A stretch of 64,000 bases of DNA, taken from NCBI RefSeq assembly GCF_002831565.1, contig NZ_CP025096.1:7803014-7867013 (forward strand), in the 5' to 3' direction. Each line of letters starts with the position of its first letter. Within the stretch, counting starts at the first letter, position 1. The DNA comes from Spirosoma pollinicola (GTDB lineage: Bacteria; Bacteroidota; Bacteroidia; Cytophagales; Spirosomataceae). The notes under the pieces were generated by a model. That model did not search any database and was not told where the DNA came from. It saw only the letters and a list, made by a program, of their open reading frames with translations. The translations under genes and the position numbers were made by a program. Positions 56,123-64,000 of this stretch are shown here, piece after piece.

Positions 56123-57577
56123 ATGAAACTTTTAATTACCATGAAAAACCGACTCCTGGCCTTACTATTCCTGACGGCCAGCTTATCTTCCTGCCACGAT
56201 TTCCTGAATCTGAAGCCGGAATACCAGATCAGCGACCAGAGTTTTTACCAAAATCAGAACGATTTTGAGACGGCGTTGGTGGGTGTGTACAGCACGACTC
56301 GGGGCTTGTACACTACCAGCAATCTACTCTACATGAGCGAATTAACGACTGACAATGCAGAAATCCAATGGTCGTCACCCTCAGCCGATGAGATGCAACT
56401 GGATCAGAACGCCGTAACGCCGACCAATGCATACGTGTTAGCTGTCTGGAGAACCTGCCTGTATACCATCTCGCAGAGTAACAATATTCTGAATCGTATC
56501 GATGCGGTAAACTTTGACCAGACGACGAAGAACCGAATCAAAGGCGAAGCGCAGTTCTTGCGGGCTTCCAGTTATTTCTACCTGGTGCGGTTGTTCGGCA
56601 ACGTGCCGATCACCAACCAGACCTTTAGCAGTCCGGCTCAGGTTTCGTCAGCTGATCTGACGTTAAAGCCGCAGGCAGAGGTGTACACACAAATCGTTGC
56701 CGATCTGACCAGCGCCGAGAGTTTGCTACCCGCCACATTGAATACCGACAAAACGCGCACTTCCCAAATGACCGTCAAGACATTGTTGGGCAAAGTGTAC
56801 CTGACTCAGAAGAGTTACGACCTGGCGGCTACGAAGCTGAAAGAAGTCATCGACGCCAAACAGTACTCGCTGATGGCCGACTATAAAACGCTGTCAACGA
56901 ATGGTAACACGAACCTGGCTGAAACGATTTTAGAAGTTGACTTTCTATCCGGGCAATCGCTGGGCAATAACTATTCGGCGGTGTTTACTCCATCGATCAC
57001 CAGCATGGCTATTTTCCCCGGTAATGCACAGGGATCAGGACGTATTGTTCCGACCCTGGACTTAATCCGTTCGTACGAAGCGGGTGATGCGCGCAAAGTC
57101 ATCTCGGTGAATGATTCGATAACGCTGATTGGGGGTAAAAAATCATACAGCCGGTACGGGCTGAAATTCGTAGATTTTAAAGCGGTTGACCCTGGTGACG
57201 GTAGTGTTTCGTTCACAATCCTTCGCTATGCCGATGTGCTATTAATGTACGCTGAAGCCCTGAATGAAGGGGGGAAAACGACTGACGCACTACTTTATCT
57301 TAATCAGGTGCGGCAACGGGCAAAACTGGCAGCTTTGTCTGGATTGTCGCAGGCCGACCTGCGCCTGGCACTTGAACGCGAACGCCGGGTAGAGTTCCTG
57401 TACGAAGGTCAACGCTGGTTTGACTTAGTGCGAACCGGACGGGCGCAAACCGTGCTTAACGCCCACTACGCCAGCCAAAAATTGTCTTTCTCCGTACAGG
57501 ATTTTGAGTTGTTTTTTCCCATTCCGCAAACGGAAATCGACCTAAATCCAGCCCTGAAGCAGAATATTGGCTATTAA
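56123..57577 (+). CDS. SusD/RagB-family surface lipoprotein 3
   Basis: 484 aa. Lipobox SLSSC (Cys24), then HDFLNLKPEYQISDQSFYQNQNDFETALVGVY, AEAQFLRASSYFYLVRLFGNVP and C-terminal RERRVEFLYEGQRWFDLVRTGRA with FPIPQTEIDLNP. All are RagB/SusD signatures. Surface glycan-binding partner of SusC 3, 14 bp downstream of it. Confidence 0.95.
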   Translation: MKLLITMKNRLLALLFLTASLSSCHDFLNLKPEYQISDQSFYQNQNDFETALVGVYSTTRGLYTTSNLLYMSELTTDNAEIQWSSPSADEMQLDQNAVTPTNAYVLAVWRTCLYTISQSNNILNRIDAVNFDQTTKNRIKGEAQFLRASSYFYLVRLFGNVPITNQTFSSPAQVSSADLTLKPQAEVYTQIVADLTSAESLLPATLNTDKTRTSQMTVKTLLGKVYLTQKSYDLAATKLKEVIDAKQYSLMADYKTLSTNGNTNLAETILEVDFLSGQSLGNNYSAVFTPSITSMAIFPGNAQGSGRIVPTLDLIRSYEAGDARKVISVNDSITLIGGKKSYSRYGLKFVDFKAVDPGDGSVSFTILRYADVLLMYAEALNEGGKTTDALLYLNQVRQRAKLAALSGLSQADLRLALERERRVEFLYEGQRWFDLVRTGRAQTVLNAHYASQKLSFSVQDFELFFPIPQTEIDLNPALKQNIGY

Positions 57578-57596
57578 TAGTTATAGAGAATAGATT

Positions 57597-58256
57597 ATGA
57601 ACACTCCGTTGATTCGCTGTCTTTTCATACTAGTTTTGAGCGGATTGTCGAGCTACGCTCCAGCCCAGAATAAGTGGGAAATGGCGGTACAAGCGTTTGA
57701 GGAAAACGATCAGCAAACGCCACCGCCCGCTCAACCGATTGTGTTTGTCGGCAGTTCATCCTTTACTATCTGGAACAGCCTGCAAGCTACATTTCCCGAT
57801 AAAGCGATCATTAACCGGGCATTTGGGGGATCGCAACTGAGCGATGCCCTTCTGTACGCCGACCGAATCATTCTGGCCTATCATCCTAAACAAGTGGTAA
57901 TTTATGCAGGCGATAATGACTTGGCTGGTGGCAGATCGTCCCGAACGGTGTACAGGCTTTTCGTAACCTTATTTCGCAAACTCCGTCGGGCGCAACCCCA
58001 ACTAGCGGTGGCCTTCGTTGCGATTAAGCCGAGTCCGGTACGCTGGAAGTTTCAGGCGAACATGACCGTGACGAACCGGCTCATCAGGCGCTACCTTCGG
58101 CGGCAGCAAAACACAAATTTTGTCGACGTGGTACCGGCAATGCTTGATTCGAATACTCATCGCCCAATAGGCAAACTCTTTAAGCCTGACAGTCTACACA
58201 TGAATGCCGAGGGCTATGAACGTTGGGCGACTTTGCTCCGACCGGTACTGCGTTAA
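57597..58256 (+). CDS. Secreted SGNH/GDSL hydrolase (esterase-like) 1
   Basis: 219 aa. Signal peptide ~1-24 (CLFILVLSGLSSYAPAQ). SGNH blocks: nucleophile Ser in IVFVGSSSFTIW, Gly in RAFGGSQLSD, Asn in YAGDNDLAGG, and the Asp/His pair in DSLHMNAEGYERW. Enzymes of this fold remove acetyl or other acyl groups from carbohydrates; position in a SusCD locus favours a carbohydrate esterase role. Substrate unproved. Confidence 0.88.
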   Translation: MNTPLIRCLFILVLSGLSSYAPAQNKWEMAVQAFEENDQQTPPPAQPIVFVGSSSFTIWNSLQATFPDKAIINRAFGGSQLSDALLYADRIILAYHPKQVVIYAGDNDLAGGRSSRTVYRLFVTLFRKLRRAQPQLAVAFVAIKPSPVRWKFQANMTVTNRLIRRYLRRQQNTNFVDVVPAMLDSNTHRPIGKLFKPDSLHMNAEGYERWATLLRPVLR

Positions 58257-58288
58257 TTTAAGTCTGAAAATGCTGCAACTTCCAAACG

Positions 58289-60835
58289 ATGTATAATCTC
58301 ATCAAAACCCTCGTCTTATTCGGCTTGGCGTGCCTGCTAACTAGCGGCTTTGTACCATCTAATGTGCTACGAATCAACGATCCTGATTTCATACGGCTGC
58401 GTGGAAAATCATTCAACAACATCACGCTGGAACTGTCTCTCAAGCCGTTTAAGAAGAATGACAAGGCATACCGGCAGCAGGTGGCAACAGAACTGTTCAC
58501 GCAGTGGTCGGCGCTGCTGCGGCATGCGGATACGGTATCGGTGATGCTCTGGACTTCAGACGGTTCCGAGATTCTGGATTATACCGGTAATATGAATCAG
58601 CCTCTCGAATGGGCAAAGTACATGGGTAATCCGAATACGGACCACGAAGTAGGATCGGGACCCAAAGACTTGTCGCTGCACGAACGCGCGTACCTATACA
58701 TGGATAATCCACCTGCCTACACGTATGGGGATTTAAAAGCGATCATTGATGCCTTAAAAGAAGCGGGGAAGCGGGTTACTGGCAAACCGATTCGCATTGG
58801 CGCGACGTTCGATCCGGGTCCCGAGTTTGCCAAGTCGGAATTCAAATATAAAAAGCATCCCGAAATCCTGGGTGGCAATGCCATGGGGCACAAAACCATG
58901 GTTAGCTGTTATTCAACGCTCAACGCGGATAATCAGGCGTACGCGGGTTTTCCAAAAGGGATTCCCGCCAGCACGCCGTTCGGCACTTTCCTGGGTCGAC
59001 AGAGCCAGCATTTTCTGACCGATTTAGGCTATGATTACATCTGGTTCAGCAATGGATTCGGTTTTGGGGTCGAAGGGTGGTCATCGACCGGAGCTATTTT
59101 CAATGGCAAAGCGTTTACCCCCGAAAAGCTGGCATATACTCGGGAGTTGATCGCTGATTTTTGGAATCTATTCCGTAAAGAATGTCCTCATTTTCAGATT
59201 CAAACCCGGGGAACAAATTTGTCAACGGGTGCCGATTTAGCGCGGGATGGGGTTGATCTGAAGCAAATTTATGGGGGTCACTACAATATACTACCCCCGC
59301 CTAATTCGCCCTGGGCTGCCCTTGATGGCGATTTTGGGTTAGAAATGGTTGGCTATATGTCGCGCATGGCTGAGTTACCCGATGAGCGATATTTATTCCG
59401 CTATTACACGCATGACCCCTGGTGGGTAAATAGTCCCTGGCTGGATCGTTACGGGCAGGAGCCACACGACATATATTTGCCAATGGCGGTTGCGCGCATT
59501 AACGCTAAAGGCGAAATAAAACTGCCTACCCACTTAAATTTACTCACCGCTGACAACACGTACGGTGAAATGCCGGCGCAGGTGCCCAACGAGGTGACGC
59601 CCCATATTTTAAAAGCGCGCTATGATTCACCCACGGAACCTGGCCCGCTGGTATGGGTCTATCCGTTCGACGAATACCACAATTGGGCCTACAAACAACC
59701 AGCACGAGTGCCGGAGATTTATTATGGTGACTGGCTCATTCGGCAAGCCATTAACAACGGTTTTCCACTGAATACCATTGTGTCGACCAATTCATTTCAG
59801 AAAGTGGTAACCGCTAAACCAACCTTCTTCAATGAATCCGTACTCGTCAGTATCGTACCGGAAGCGAATTCATCGCTCGAAAAATCACTGATTGCTTTCG
59901 TGCAGAGTGGGGGCAAGCTGCTTATTTATGGGCCAGCCGATCACGCAGGGAAGGCGTTTTTGAGTCTGTTGAATCTTGAAAATACAACCGCCCTGGAAGG
60001 AGACTTCGTAGTAAACTCAAAGATCAACCTGGATAAACTTGATAAACCTTATCCCACTAAAATTATACACCGGGCGCTATTTTCGGGTGGTGGTTTATCT
60101 ACTCATATAAAGACCAGAACGGATGACACCAGAGTACTAGCAACAATGACTCAGGGTAGTAAGTCGCGCGATGTGGTTTGGGTACGCGAACTGCCTGGCT
60201 GGAAAGGGGGTAAAGTTGCTTATGTGCGGGGTACGAATTCGAGCAAGTTTACGGGCGGCAAACTTCTGACGCCTGACGATCCTGAACAACTCTTTACCGG
60301 TCCGCTGCTGATGCGTTACGTGTTGAAAGAGTTTGGCGTAGACTACCGGATTGACAAACGAAACCCATCGGTGAAAAACCCTGTGCTGACGATTGCTAAA
60401 GGTAGCAACGGTTATTTCTTCTCGGGTTATTGTCCTAACACGACCGTTACACACCGATTTAAATTATCTCAGGGCGCCCCAATTTTAACGGGTTACGAAA
60501 CCGAGTTAGTTGACGGTTATTCAGTTTATAATCTGCCCAAAGCCTGGCACCGGGAAAGTCGATTCTTCATTGATCAGTTGGACGGTATTGTCTCCTGCCA
60601 GGAAATGACATCGGGTATGCCACACATGAACCGGTGTGTTCGGTTGACGGGTCTTAAAAATGCAACAGTTCACATTTACCCGGATGAGGGTGTTTCTGAT
60701 CAGGAACTGCATGTGTATACCAACTCAAGTTATCCGTGGCGAAAAGGAAAGGCCACTGTTAAACCAGGAGATATAAAGTATGGTAATCATTACGTAGTTG
60801 AAAACGTAACTGGTGATTTGGTGGCCTTTTGGTGA
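58289..60835 (+). CDS. 848-aa secreted protein of unknown family, glycoside-hydrolase-like architecture
   Basis: Signal-type N-terminus (LIKTLVLFGLACLLTSGFV). The first ~460 residues look like a TIM-barrel enzyme: alternating hydrophobic strands (ITLELSLKPF, TVSVMLWTSDGS, RIGATFDPGPEF, YIWFSNGFGFGVEGWS, HFQIQTRGTN, PLVWVYPFDEYHNW) with conserved-looking acidic residues. A Rossmann-like domain follows (residues ~505-610; SVLVSIVPEANSSLEKSLIAFVQSGGKLLIYGPAD), like the glutamine-amidotransferase-type middle domain of GH42-related enzymes. A beta-rich tail closes the protein (THRFKLSQGAPILTGYETELVDGYSVYNLP). I recognise no named family. In the locus it is the best candidate for the glycan-cleaving enzyme. 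Confidence 0.75.
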   Translation: MYNLIKTLVLFGLACLLTSGFVPSNVLRINDPDFIRLRGKSFNNITLELSLKPFKKNDKAYRQQVATELFTQWSALLRHADTVSVMLWTSDGSEILDYTGNMNQPLEWAKYMGNPNTDHEVGSGPKDLSLHERAYLYMDNPPAYTYGDLKAIIDALKEAGKRVTGKPIRIGATFDPGPEFAKSEFKYKKHPEILGGNAMGHKTMVSCYSTLNADNQAYAGFPKGIPASTPFGTFLGRQSQHFLTDLGYDYIWFSNGFGFGVEGWSSTGAIFNGKAFTPEKLAYTRELIADFWNLFRKECPHFQIQTRGTNLSTGADLARDGVDLKQIYGGHYNILPPPNSPWAALDGDFGLEMVGYMSRMAELPDERYLFRYYTHDPWWVNSPWLDRYGQEPHDIYLPMAVARINAKGEIKLPTHLNLLTADNTYGEMPAQVPNEVTPHILKARYDSPTEPGPLVWVYPFDEYHNWAYKQPARVPEIYYGDWLIRQAINNGFPLNTIVSTNSFQKVVTAKPTFFNESVLVSIVPEANSSLEKSLIAFVQSGGKLLIYGPADHAGKAFLSLLNLENTTALEGDFVVNSKINLDKLDKPYPTKIIHRALFSGGGLSTHIKTRTDDTRVLATMTQGSKSRDVVWVRELPGWKGGKVAYVRGTNSSKFTGGKLLTPDDPEQLFTGPLLMRYVLKEFGVDYRIDKRNPSVKNPVLTIAKGSNGYFFSGYCPNTTVTHRFKLSQGAPILTGYETELVDGYSVYNLPKAWHRESRFFIDQLDGIVSCQEMTSGMPHMNRCVRLTGLKNATVHIYPDEGVSDQELHVYTNSSYPWRKGKATVKPGDIKYGNHYVVENVTGDLVAFW

Positions 60836-60884
60836 TAACCAATTCTTTTCCTCTCAGGCAATTTGTCGCTTAGCCAGAACAGAA

Positions 60885-61592
60885 ATGCTTAAACTAGTTA
60901 CTTTTGTTATCACTATTGTGAGCTTGACGATCAATGCGATGGGTCAACCGGCGGACTCCGGTACGTATCTATCCGACGTTAAGAAAGGACTAAACGCCAT
61001 CTGGCCACAGAACCGAACAATCAATCTTGTCTTTCACGGTCATTCGGTACCCGCGGGTTACTGGCATGATCACGAAGTACACACGCTGGAATCGTACCCG
61101 AATCTACTTCTGGAAAGGCTAAAAAAACAGTATCCATACGCTGTAGTCAACGTGATCGTGACGGCAATTGGGGGTGAAAATTCAATTCAAGGGCAAACTC
61201 GACTTGAATCGGACGTGCTTGTGCACAAACCGGATGTACTGTTTATCGACTACGCGTTGAATGATCGCCTCGCTGATCTTGCCAATGTTCGCCAAGCGTG
61301 GGAAAAAATGATTCAATCGGCGCTATGCCGAAACATCAACGTGATTCTAGTAACCCCATCCCCCGATCAACGACTGGATATTTTAAACGCCAACAACCTG
61401 TTAAATCCCTATGTGCAGCAGATTCGACAATTAGCCCAACAATACCACGTTGGCTTAGCCGATCCCTATGTAAAATTTCAACAGATTGCCAGAAAAGGGG
61501 AATTGCCCGCGTATATGTCTCATATTAATCACCCCAATAAAGCGGGCCATGAGATTATTGCCAATGAGTTAGTTAAGTGGCTCAAAAAGTAA
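60885..61592 (+). CDS. Secreted SGNH/GDSL hydrolase (esterase-like) 2
   Basis: 235 aa from the ATG at 60885; an in-frame frame to 60813 would overlap the preceding gene and lacks a signal peptide. Signal LKLVTFVITIVSLTINAMG. SGNH blocks: VFHGHSVPAGY carries the nucleophile Ser in GHS in place of the usual GDS, Gly in AIGGENS, Asn-Asp in DYALNDRL, and the terminal His in SHINHPNKAGHE. It is divergent from the other SGNH protein of this locus and may remove a different acyl group. It is the last gene of the operon, 13 bp from the convergent GntR gene. Confidence 0.85.
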   Translation: MLKLVTFVITIVSLTINAMGQPADSGTYLSDVKKGLNAIWPQNRTINLVFHGHSVPAGYWHDHEVHTLESYPNLLLERLKKQYPYAVVNVIVTAIGGENSIQGQTRLESDVLVHKPDVLFIDYALNDRLADLANVRQAWEKMIQSALCRNINVILVTPSPDQRLDILNANNLLNPYVQQIRQLAQQYHVGLADPYVKFQQIARKGELPAYMSHINHPNKAGHEIIANELVKWLKK

Positions 61593-61605
61593 GCATTTAT
61601 TTAAT

Positions 61606-62406
61606 TTATTGGGCTTGAACAGGATTGGCGATGACGGCAAATTTGTACTTGTCGCCGTGGTAATAGGATCGCTCTATTTCGACTACTTTGTTATTTGTGC
61701 AGATTATGGCACTATCAAGCACAAAAACGGGTGTAGGTTTACCCAGGTCGAAGTTGGTTGTGTTAGGCTCCAGAATCTTCACACTCAGTGTTTGCTGCAC
61801 TTCCGTGATTTTCAAGTGATAATTGTTTTCGTACACTTTAAAATACGAGACTTCCGTTGGTATCCGATCAATCTTTGGACACATGTTAAGGGAGATGTAC
61901 TTAACTTCATCCTTGATCAATAACTCGTCTGCATACCGGAGTTGATGAAGTTTTAGCGTTGGACCCTCGATAATGAAATGGCGTCCGTTGATTTCGGTTG
62001 AAATACCATCTGGCAAAATGGTCTTTTCCAGGACAATATTTTTAGGTGTAAAGCCCTCCGCAATCAGACTGTCGTGAAACCCACGTCGAGTAGCATAGAT
62101 TGACCCTAGCGTACGTAAAAAGTGGTGGTCTTCCGTCCGATTTAATACATAGGTCCCTTTACCTTTAACACGCCTTGCCCATCCTTTCGATTCAATTTCT
62201 AATAAGACTTTGCGAGCCGTTGTGTTGCTTATAGTAAAGGTTTTTATGAGTTCATTCTCCGACGGTATCTGGTCGCCAGGCTGTAATTCTCCCTGTCTTA
62301 TCTGGTCAATGATATGTTCGCTTAACGCGATAAATTTCGCCTTCCCTGCCGTAGCTGCTCGGTTTTCCCTGACTGCTTCACGCCCAATTTTCGGCAAGTC
62401 ACTCAT
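61606..62406 (-). CDS. GntR-family regulator with UTRA effector domain
   Basis: 266 aa. A winged-helix GntR DNA-binding domain spans residues ~25-90 (IIDQIRQGELQPGDQIPSENELIKTFTISNTTARKVLLEIESKGWARRVKGKGTYV). The UTRA effector domain follows (residues ~110-260; KLHQLRYADELLIKDEVKYIS, VFVLDSAIICTNNKVVEIERSYYHGDKYKF). HutC-type GntR proteins are usually repressors released by a pathway sugar or metabolite. It ends the sugar locus, convergent with it, and two shared palindromes before the transporter and isomerase are its likely operators. Confidence 0.92.
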   Translation of the reverse strand: MSDLPKIGREAVRENRAATAGKAKFIALSEHIIDQIRQGELQPGDQIPSENELIKTFTISNTTARKVLLEIESKGWARRVKGKGTYVLNRTEDHHFLRTLGSIYATRRGFHDSLIAEGFTPKNIVLEKTILPDGISTEINGRHFIIEGPTLKLHQLRYADELLIKDEVKYISLNMCPKIDRIPTEVSYFKVYENNYHLKITEVQQTLSVKILEPNTTNFDLGKPTPVFVLDSAIICTNNKVVEIERSYYHGDKYKFAVIANPVQAQ

Positions 62407-62434
62407 GCGATATCGGTAGAAATTTGCTCCTTTA

Positions 62435-62442
62435 CAAAGTTA
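62435..62442 (-). promoter_or_regulatory. -7 box of the GntR gene
   Basis: caaagtta on the plus strand is TAACTTTG on the minus strand, 29 bases before the ATG; AGGAG lies between them as a ribosome-binding site. I see no palindrome like the two predicted operators here, so autoregulation is not evident. Confidence 0.5.
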
Positions 62443-62565
62443 AAAGTAGACCGTACAAGGCCTGTAAATATACGATTTTCTCTTTAGAGACCTGCACAAC
62501 TAGGCGAATTCAGGGCATGTTATTACTAAGTTGTAGCGTTTTAGCCTGAACCCACTCCCGTAGGC

Positions 62566-62622
62566 TACGGAATATAATTAGGGTGGTCCGGTTTAGCCGG
62601 ACCACCCTAATTATATTCCGTA
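62566..62622. repeat. 26-bp perfect hairpin
   Basis: Arms 62566-62591 and 62597-62622 are exact complements around the 5-base loop tttag; the inner part is GGTGGTCCGG. No T-run follows, so it looks like a REP-type element or a processing signal rather than a terminator. Confidence 0.75.
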
Positions 62623-63026
62623 ATTTACCGATGATTAGGCTGCTATCTTACTAGATAGATAATGGCCGCCCTTAGGCAAAATGACCACAGCCAGAAGCAC
62701 ACTCTCAGAATGAATGTGTAGACATGTCTGAAATGCTATCCTATTTTGCCAAGAATTAGGAGCTTATGAAAGTACAAACAAAAATAATCGTTAAAGCTAA
62801 TGTCAGAAGTCCAGCTATGAATAAACTGGACTTGCTATACAATTTGGTGCGACAATAACCAGTCTACCAATCGGCTTTAAGATGTATCTTATGTTGGTTG
62901 ATTTGTATAGATTAGTTCATTTGTTATCGTTCACGAAAAGGTCAATTGTCATCATTAATTGAACGAGTATGGATTAGCTATTAAAACCGTTCAGTTAAAC
63001 GTCCAATTCATTTTCAGGCTAAGACA
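62623..63026. other. Gene-free region
   Basis: About 400 bp, moderately AT-rich; I see no gene, RNA or repeat in it. Confidence 0.4.
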
Positions 63027-64000
63027 CTAAGTCGGGGTCACTACCGTCTTTTCCTCTACCTGACCAATTTTTTTTGTTCGTCGGGGTAACTGTTCCGCTA
63101 ACTGCTTTAGGCTTTTGATGGGCGGCCGCGGTTTTTCAGCTTCACCGATCAGAAAACCGTAGGGTTTTAATGATTCCACCGCATCAAAAATAACCTTGAG
63201 AATCGCCGTCAGCGGTAAGGCCAGAATCAATCCCGGCAGCCCCCAAATATTTTCCCATAACAGTAAAACGACAATGGCAGCCAGTGGGTTGATACTGACT
63301 TTAGAACCTACTACGTAAGGCGTGATAAAATTTCCTTCCACCATCTGAACCCCCAGGTAAAGCCCTACAACCGCTACTGCTTTCAACGGATTATCCTGCG
63401 TCACCAGCGTATAGGCTGCCGGTAGCAGTGAACCCAGCGAAATACCAAAATACGGAATCAGCACCAGACAGGCCCCAAAAAAGCCAAAGAACACCGCGTA
63501 GTCAACGCCTAAAAAAAACAGGCCCGCCGTCATGAGTGACCCAATAATCAGAATGACTAGTACCAGTCCGGCCAGGTAATCCTTGACGACGGTATAAATG
63601 CCCTGAAAAACCACATCAATGGCTGAGCGTTTTTCATCGGCAAAGGCTTTGTAGAAAAAGGAACGAAAGAAATCCCGGTAGAGCAGAAAGAAAAACGTGA
63701 ATAACAGGACCAGAAACACATTGGTCAGTGCACTGGTGGTGGCTTCCAGGGTCGACCGTAGAATCGTTCCTCCTTCCGCCAAAAGCTGTTTGGCGTATTT
63801 CTGAGCCTGAACGGCCTGTTGTTGCCGGTTGATGTGGAAATACTCTTTAGTCATGCCCTGCAGTTTGTCCACGTATTGACCGGCCCGTTCGGTCAGTTGG
63901 GGTAGAACTTCCGAAAAGCTGCTGATTTGTAAAGAAACCGCATAAAACAAACCCACGATGAAAGCCAGTAGAAACACCAAGCAGACAATACTGGCCAGAA
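63027..64000 (-). CDS. AI-2E/PerM-family permease (5' end outside window)
   Basis: The frame is open to the window edge, so the N-terminus is missing (at least the first membrane helices). The visible ~324 residues show the family layout: a soluble stretch (FSEVLPQLTERAGQYVDKLQGMTKEYF), then TMs including VLLFTFFFLLYRDF, YLAGLVLVILIIGSLMTAG, the motif FFGFFGACLVLIPYFGISLGSLLPAAY, ...GNFITPYVVGSKVSINPLAAIVVLLLWENIWGLPGLILALPLTA and a charged tail. Members export small molecules such as AI-2 or exchange ions with protons; the substrate here is unknown. Confidence 0.92.
   Translation of the reverse strand, partial: LASIVCLVFLLAFIVGLFYAVSLQISSFSEVLPQLTERAGQYVDKLQGMTKEYFHINRQQQAVQAQKYAKQLLAEGGTILRSTLEATTSALTNVFLVLLFTFFFLLYRDFFRSFFYKAFADEKRSAIDVVFQGIYTVVKDYLAGLVLVILIIGSLMTAGLFFLGVDYAVFFGFFGACLVLIPYFGISLGSLLPAAYTLVTQDNPLKAVAVVGLYLGVQMVEGNFITPYVVGSKVSINPLAAIVVLLLWENIWGLPGLILALPLTAILKVIFDAVESLKPYGFLIGEAEKPRPPIKSLKQLAEQLPRRTKKIGQVEEKTVVTPT

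Noticed and set aside
1..64000. CRISPR arrays, tRNA or rRNA genes, prophage structural genes
   Set aside because: None seen: no regularly spaced short repeats, no cloverleaf-type sequences that I could recognise by eye, and no phage proteins. A tRNA scan would be needed to exclude tRNAs fully.

Overview
The window looks like a chromosomal segment of a Bacteroidota (Cytophagales) bacterium, most like Spirosoma or a close relative. The evidence is three SusC/SusD outer-membrane pairs, several TAnnTTTG -7 promoter boxes, very AT-rich intergenic DNA next to moderately GC-rich genes, and many long secreted Ig-like proteins. The genus is an inference from gene content, not from a search.

Layout. 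1-13.5 kb: a minus-strand cluster of three large secreted proteins (one cut by the window edge). They share an Ig-like module; the biggest (2712 aa) carries four copies of a roughly 450-residue unit. 14.4-23.1 kb: housekeeping-type genes: a LytTR response regulator, a GT2 glycosyltransferase overlapping a polysaccharide deacetylase, a CPA1 Na+/H+ antiporter divergent from a KirBac potassium channel, an LD-carboxypeptidase with an SDR, and a secreted M20 amidohydrolase. 24.0-34.8 kb: two SusC/SusD operons with near-identical leaders, signal-peptide coding DNA and terminator loops but diverged bodies. 34.8-38.7 kb: large perfect palindromes, a secreted subtilase with a long insert between its catalytic Asp and His, an SDR and an outer-membrane beta-barrel protein.

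38.8-49.8 kb is an accessory island. It holds a composite IS630/IS3 remnant, a histidine kinase, four small receiver-only proteins, an orphan MobC-like mobilisation protein with hairpins upstream, a TetR regulator, and several very small proteins. Among these are two paralogous 39-residue single-span membrane proteins at 43.3 and 47.7 kb. The island ends in an IS1182-like element whose transposase is broken in two places by a 16-bp GC-rich micro-insertion. A close relative of that 16-mer sits in both arms of the 63-bp palindrome at 35.0-35.15 kb. Deleting each copy restores the transposase frame, which I regard as the most unusual observation in the window.

49.8-62.4 kb is a coherent sugar-utilisation locus: an MFS sugar(-acid) transporter, an AraA/FucI-fold isomerase, SusC/SusD, two SGNH esterase-like proteins around an 848-residue secreted protein of unknown family, and a convergent GntR/UTRA regulator. 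Two nearly identical palindromes, one before the transporter and one before the isomerase, are the likely GntR operators. The window ends in an AI-2E/PerM-family permease.
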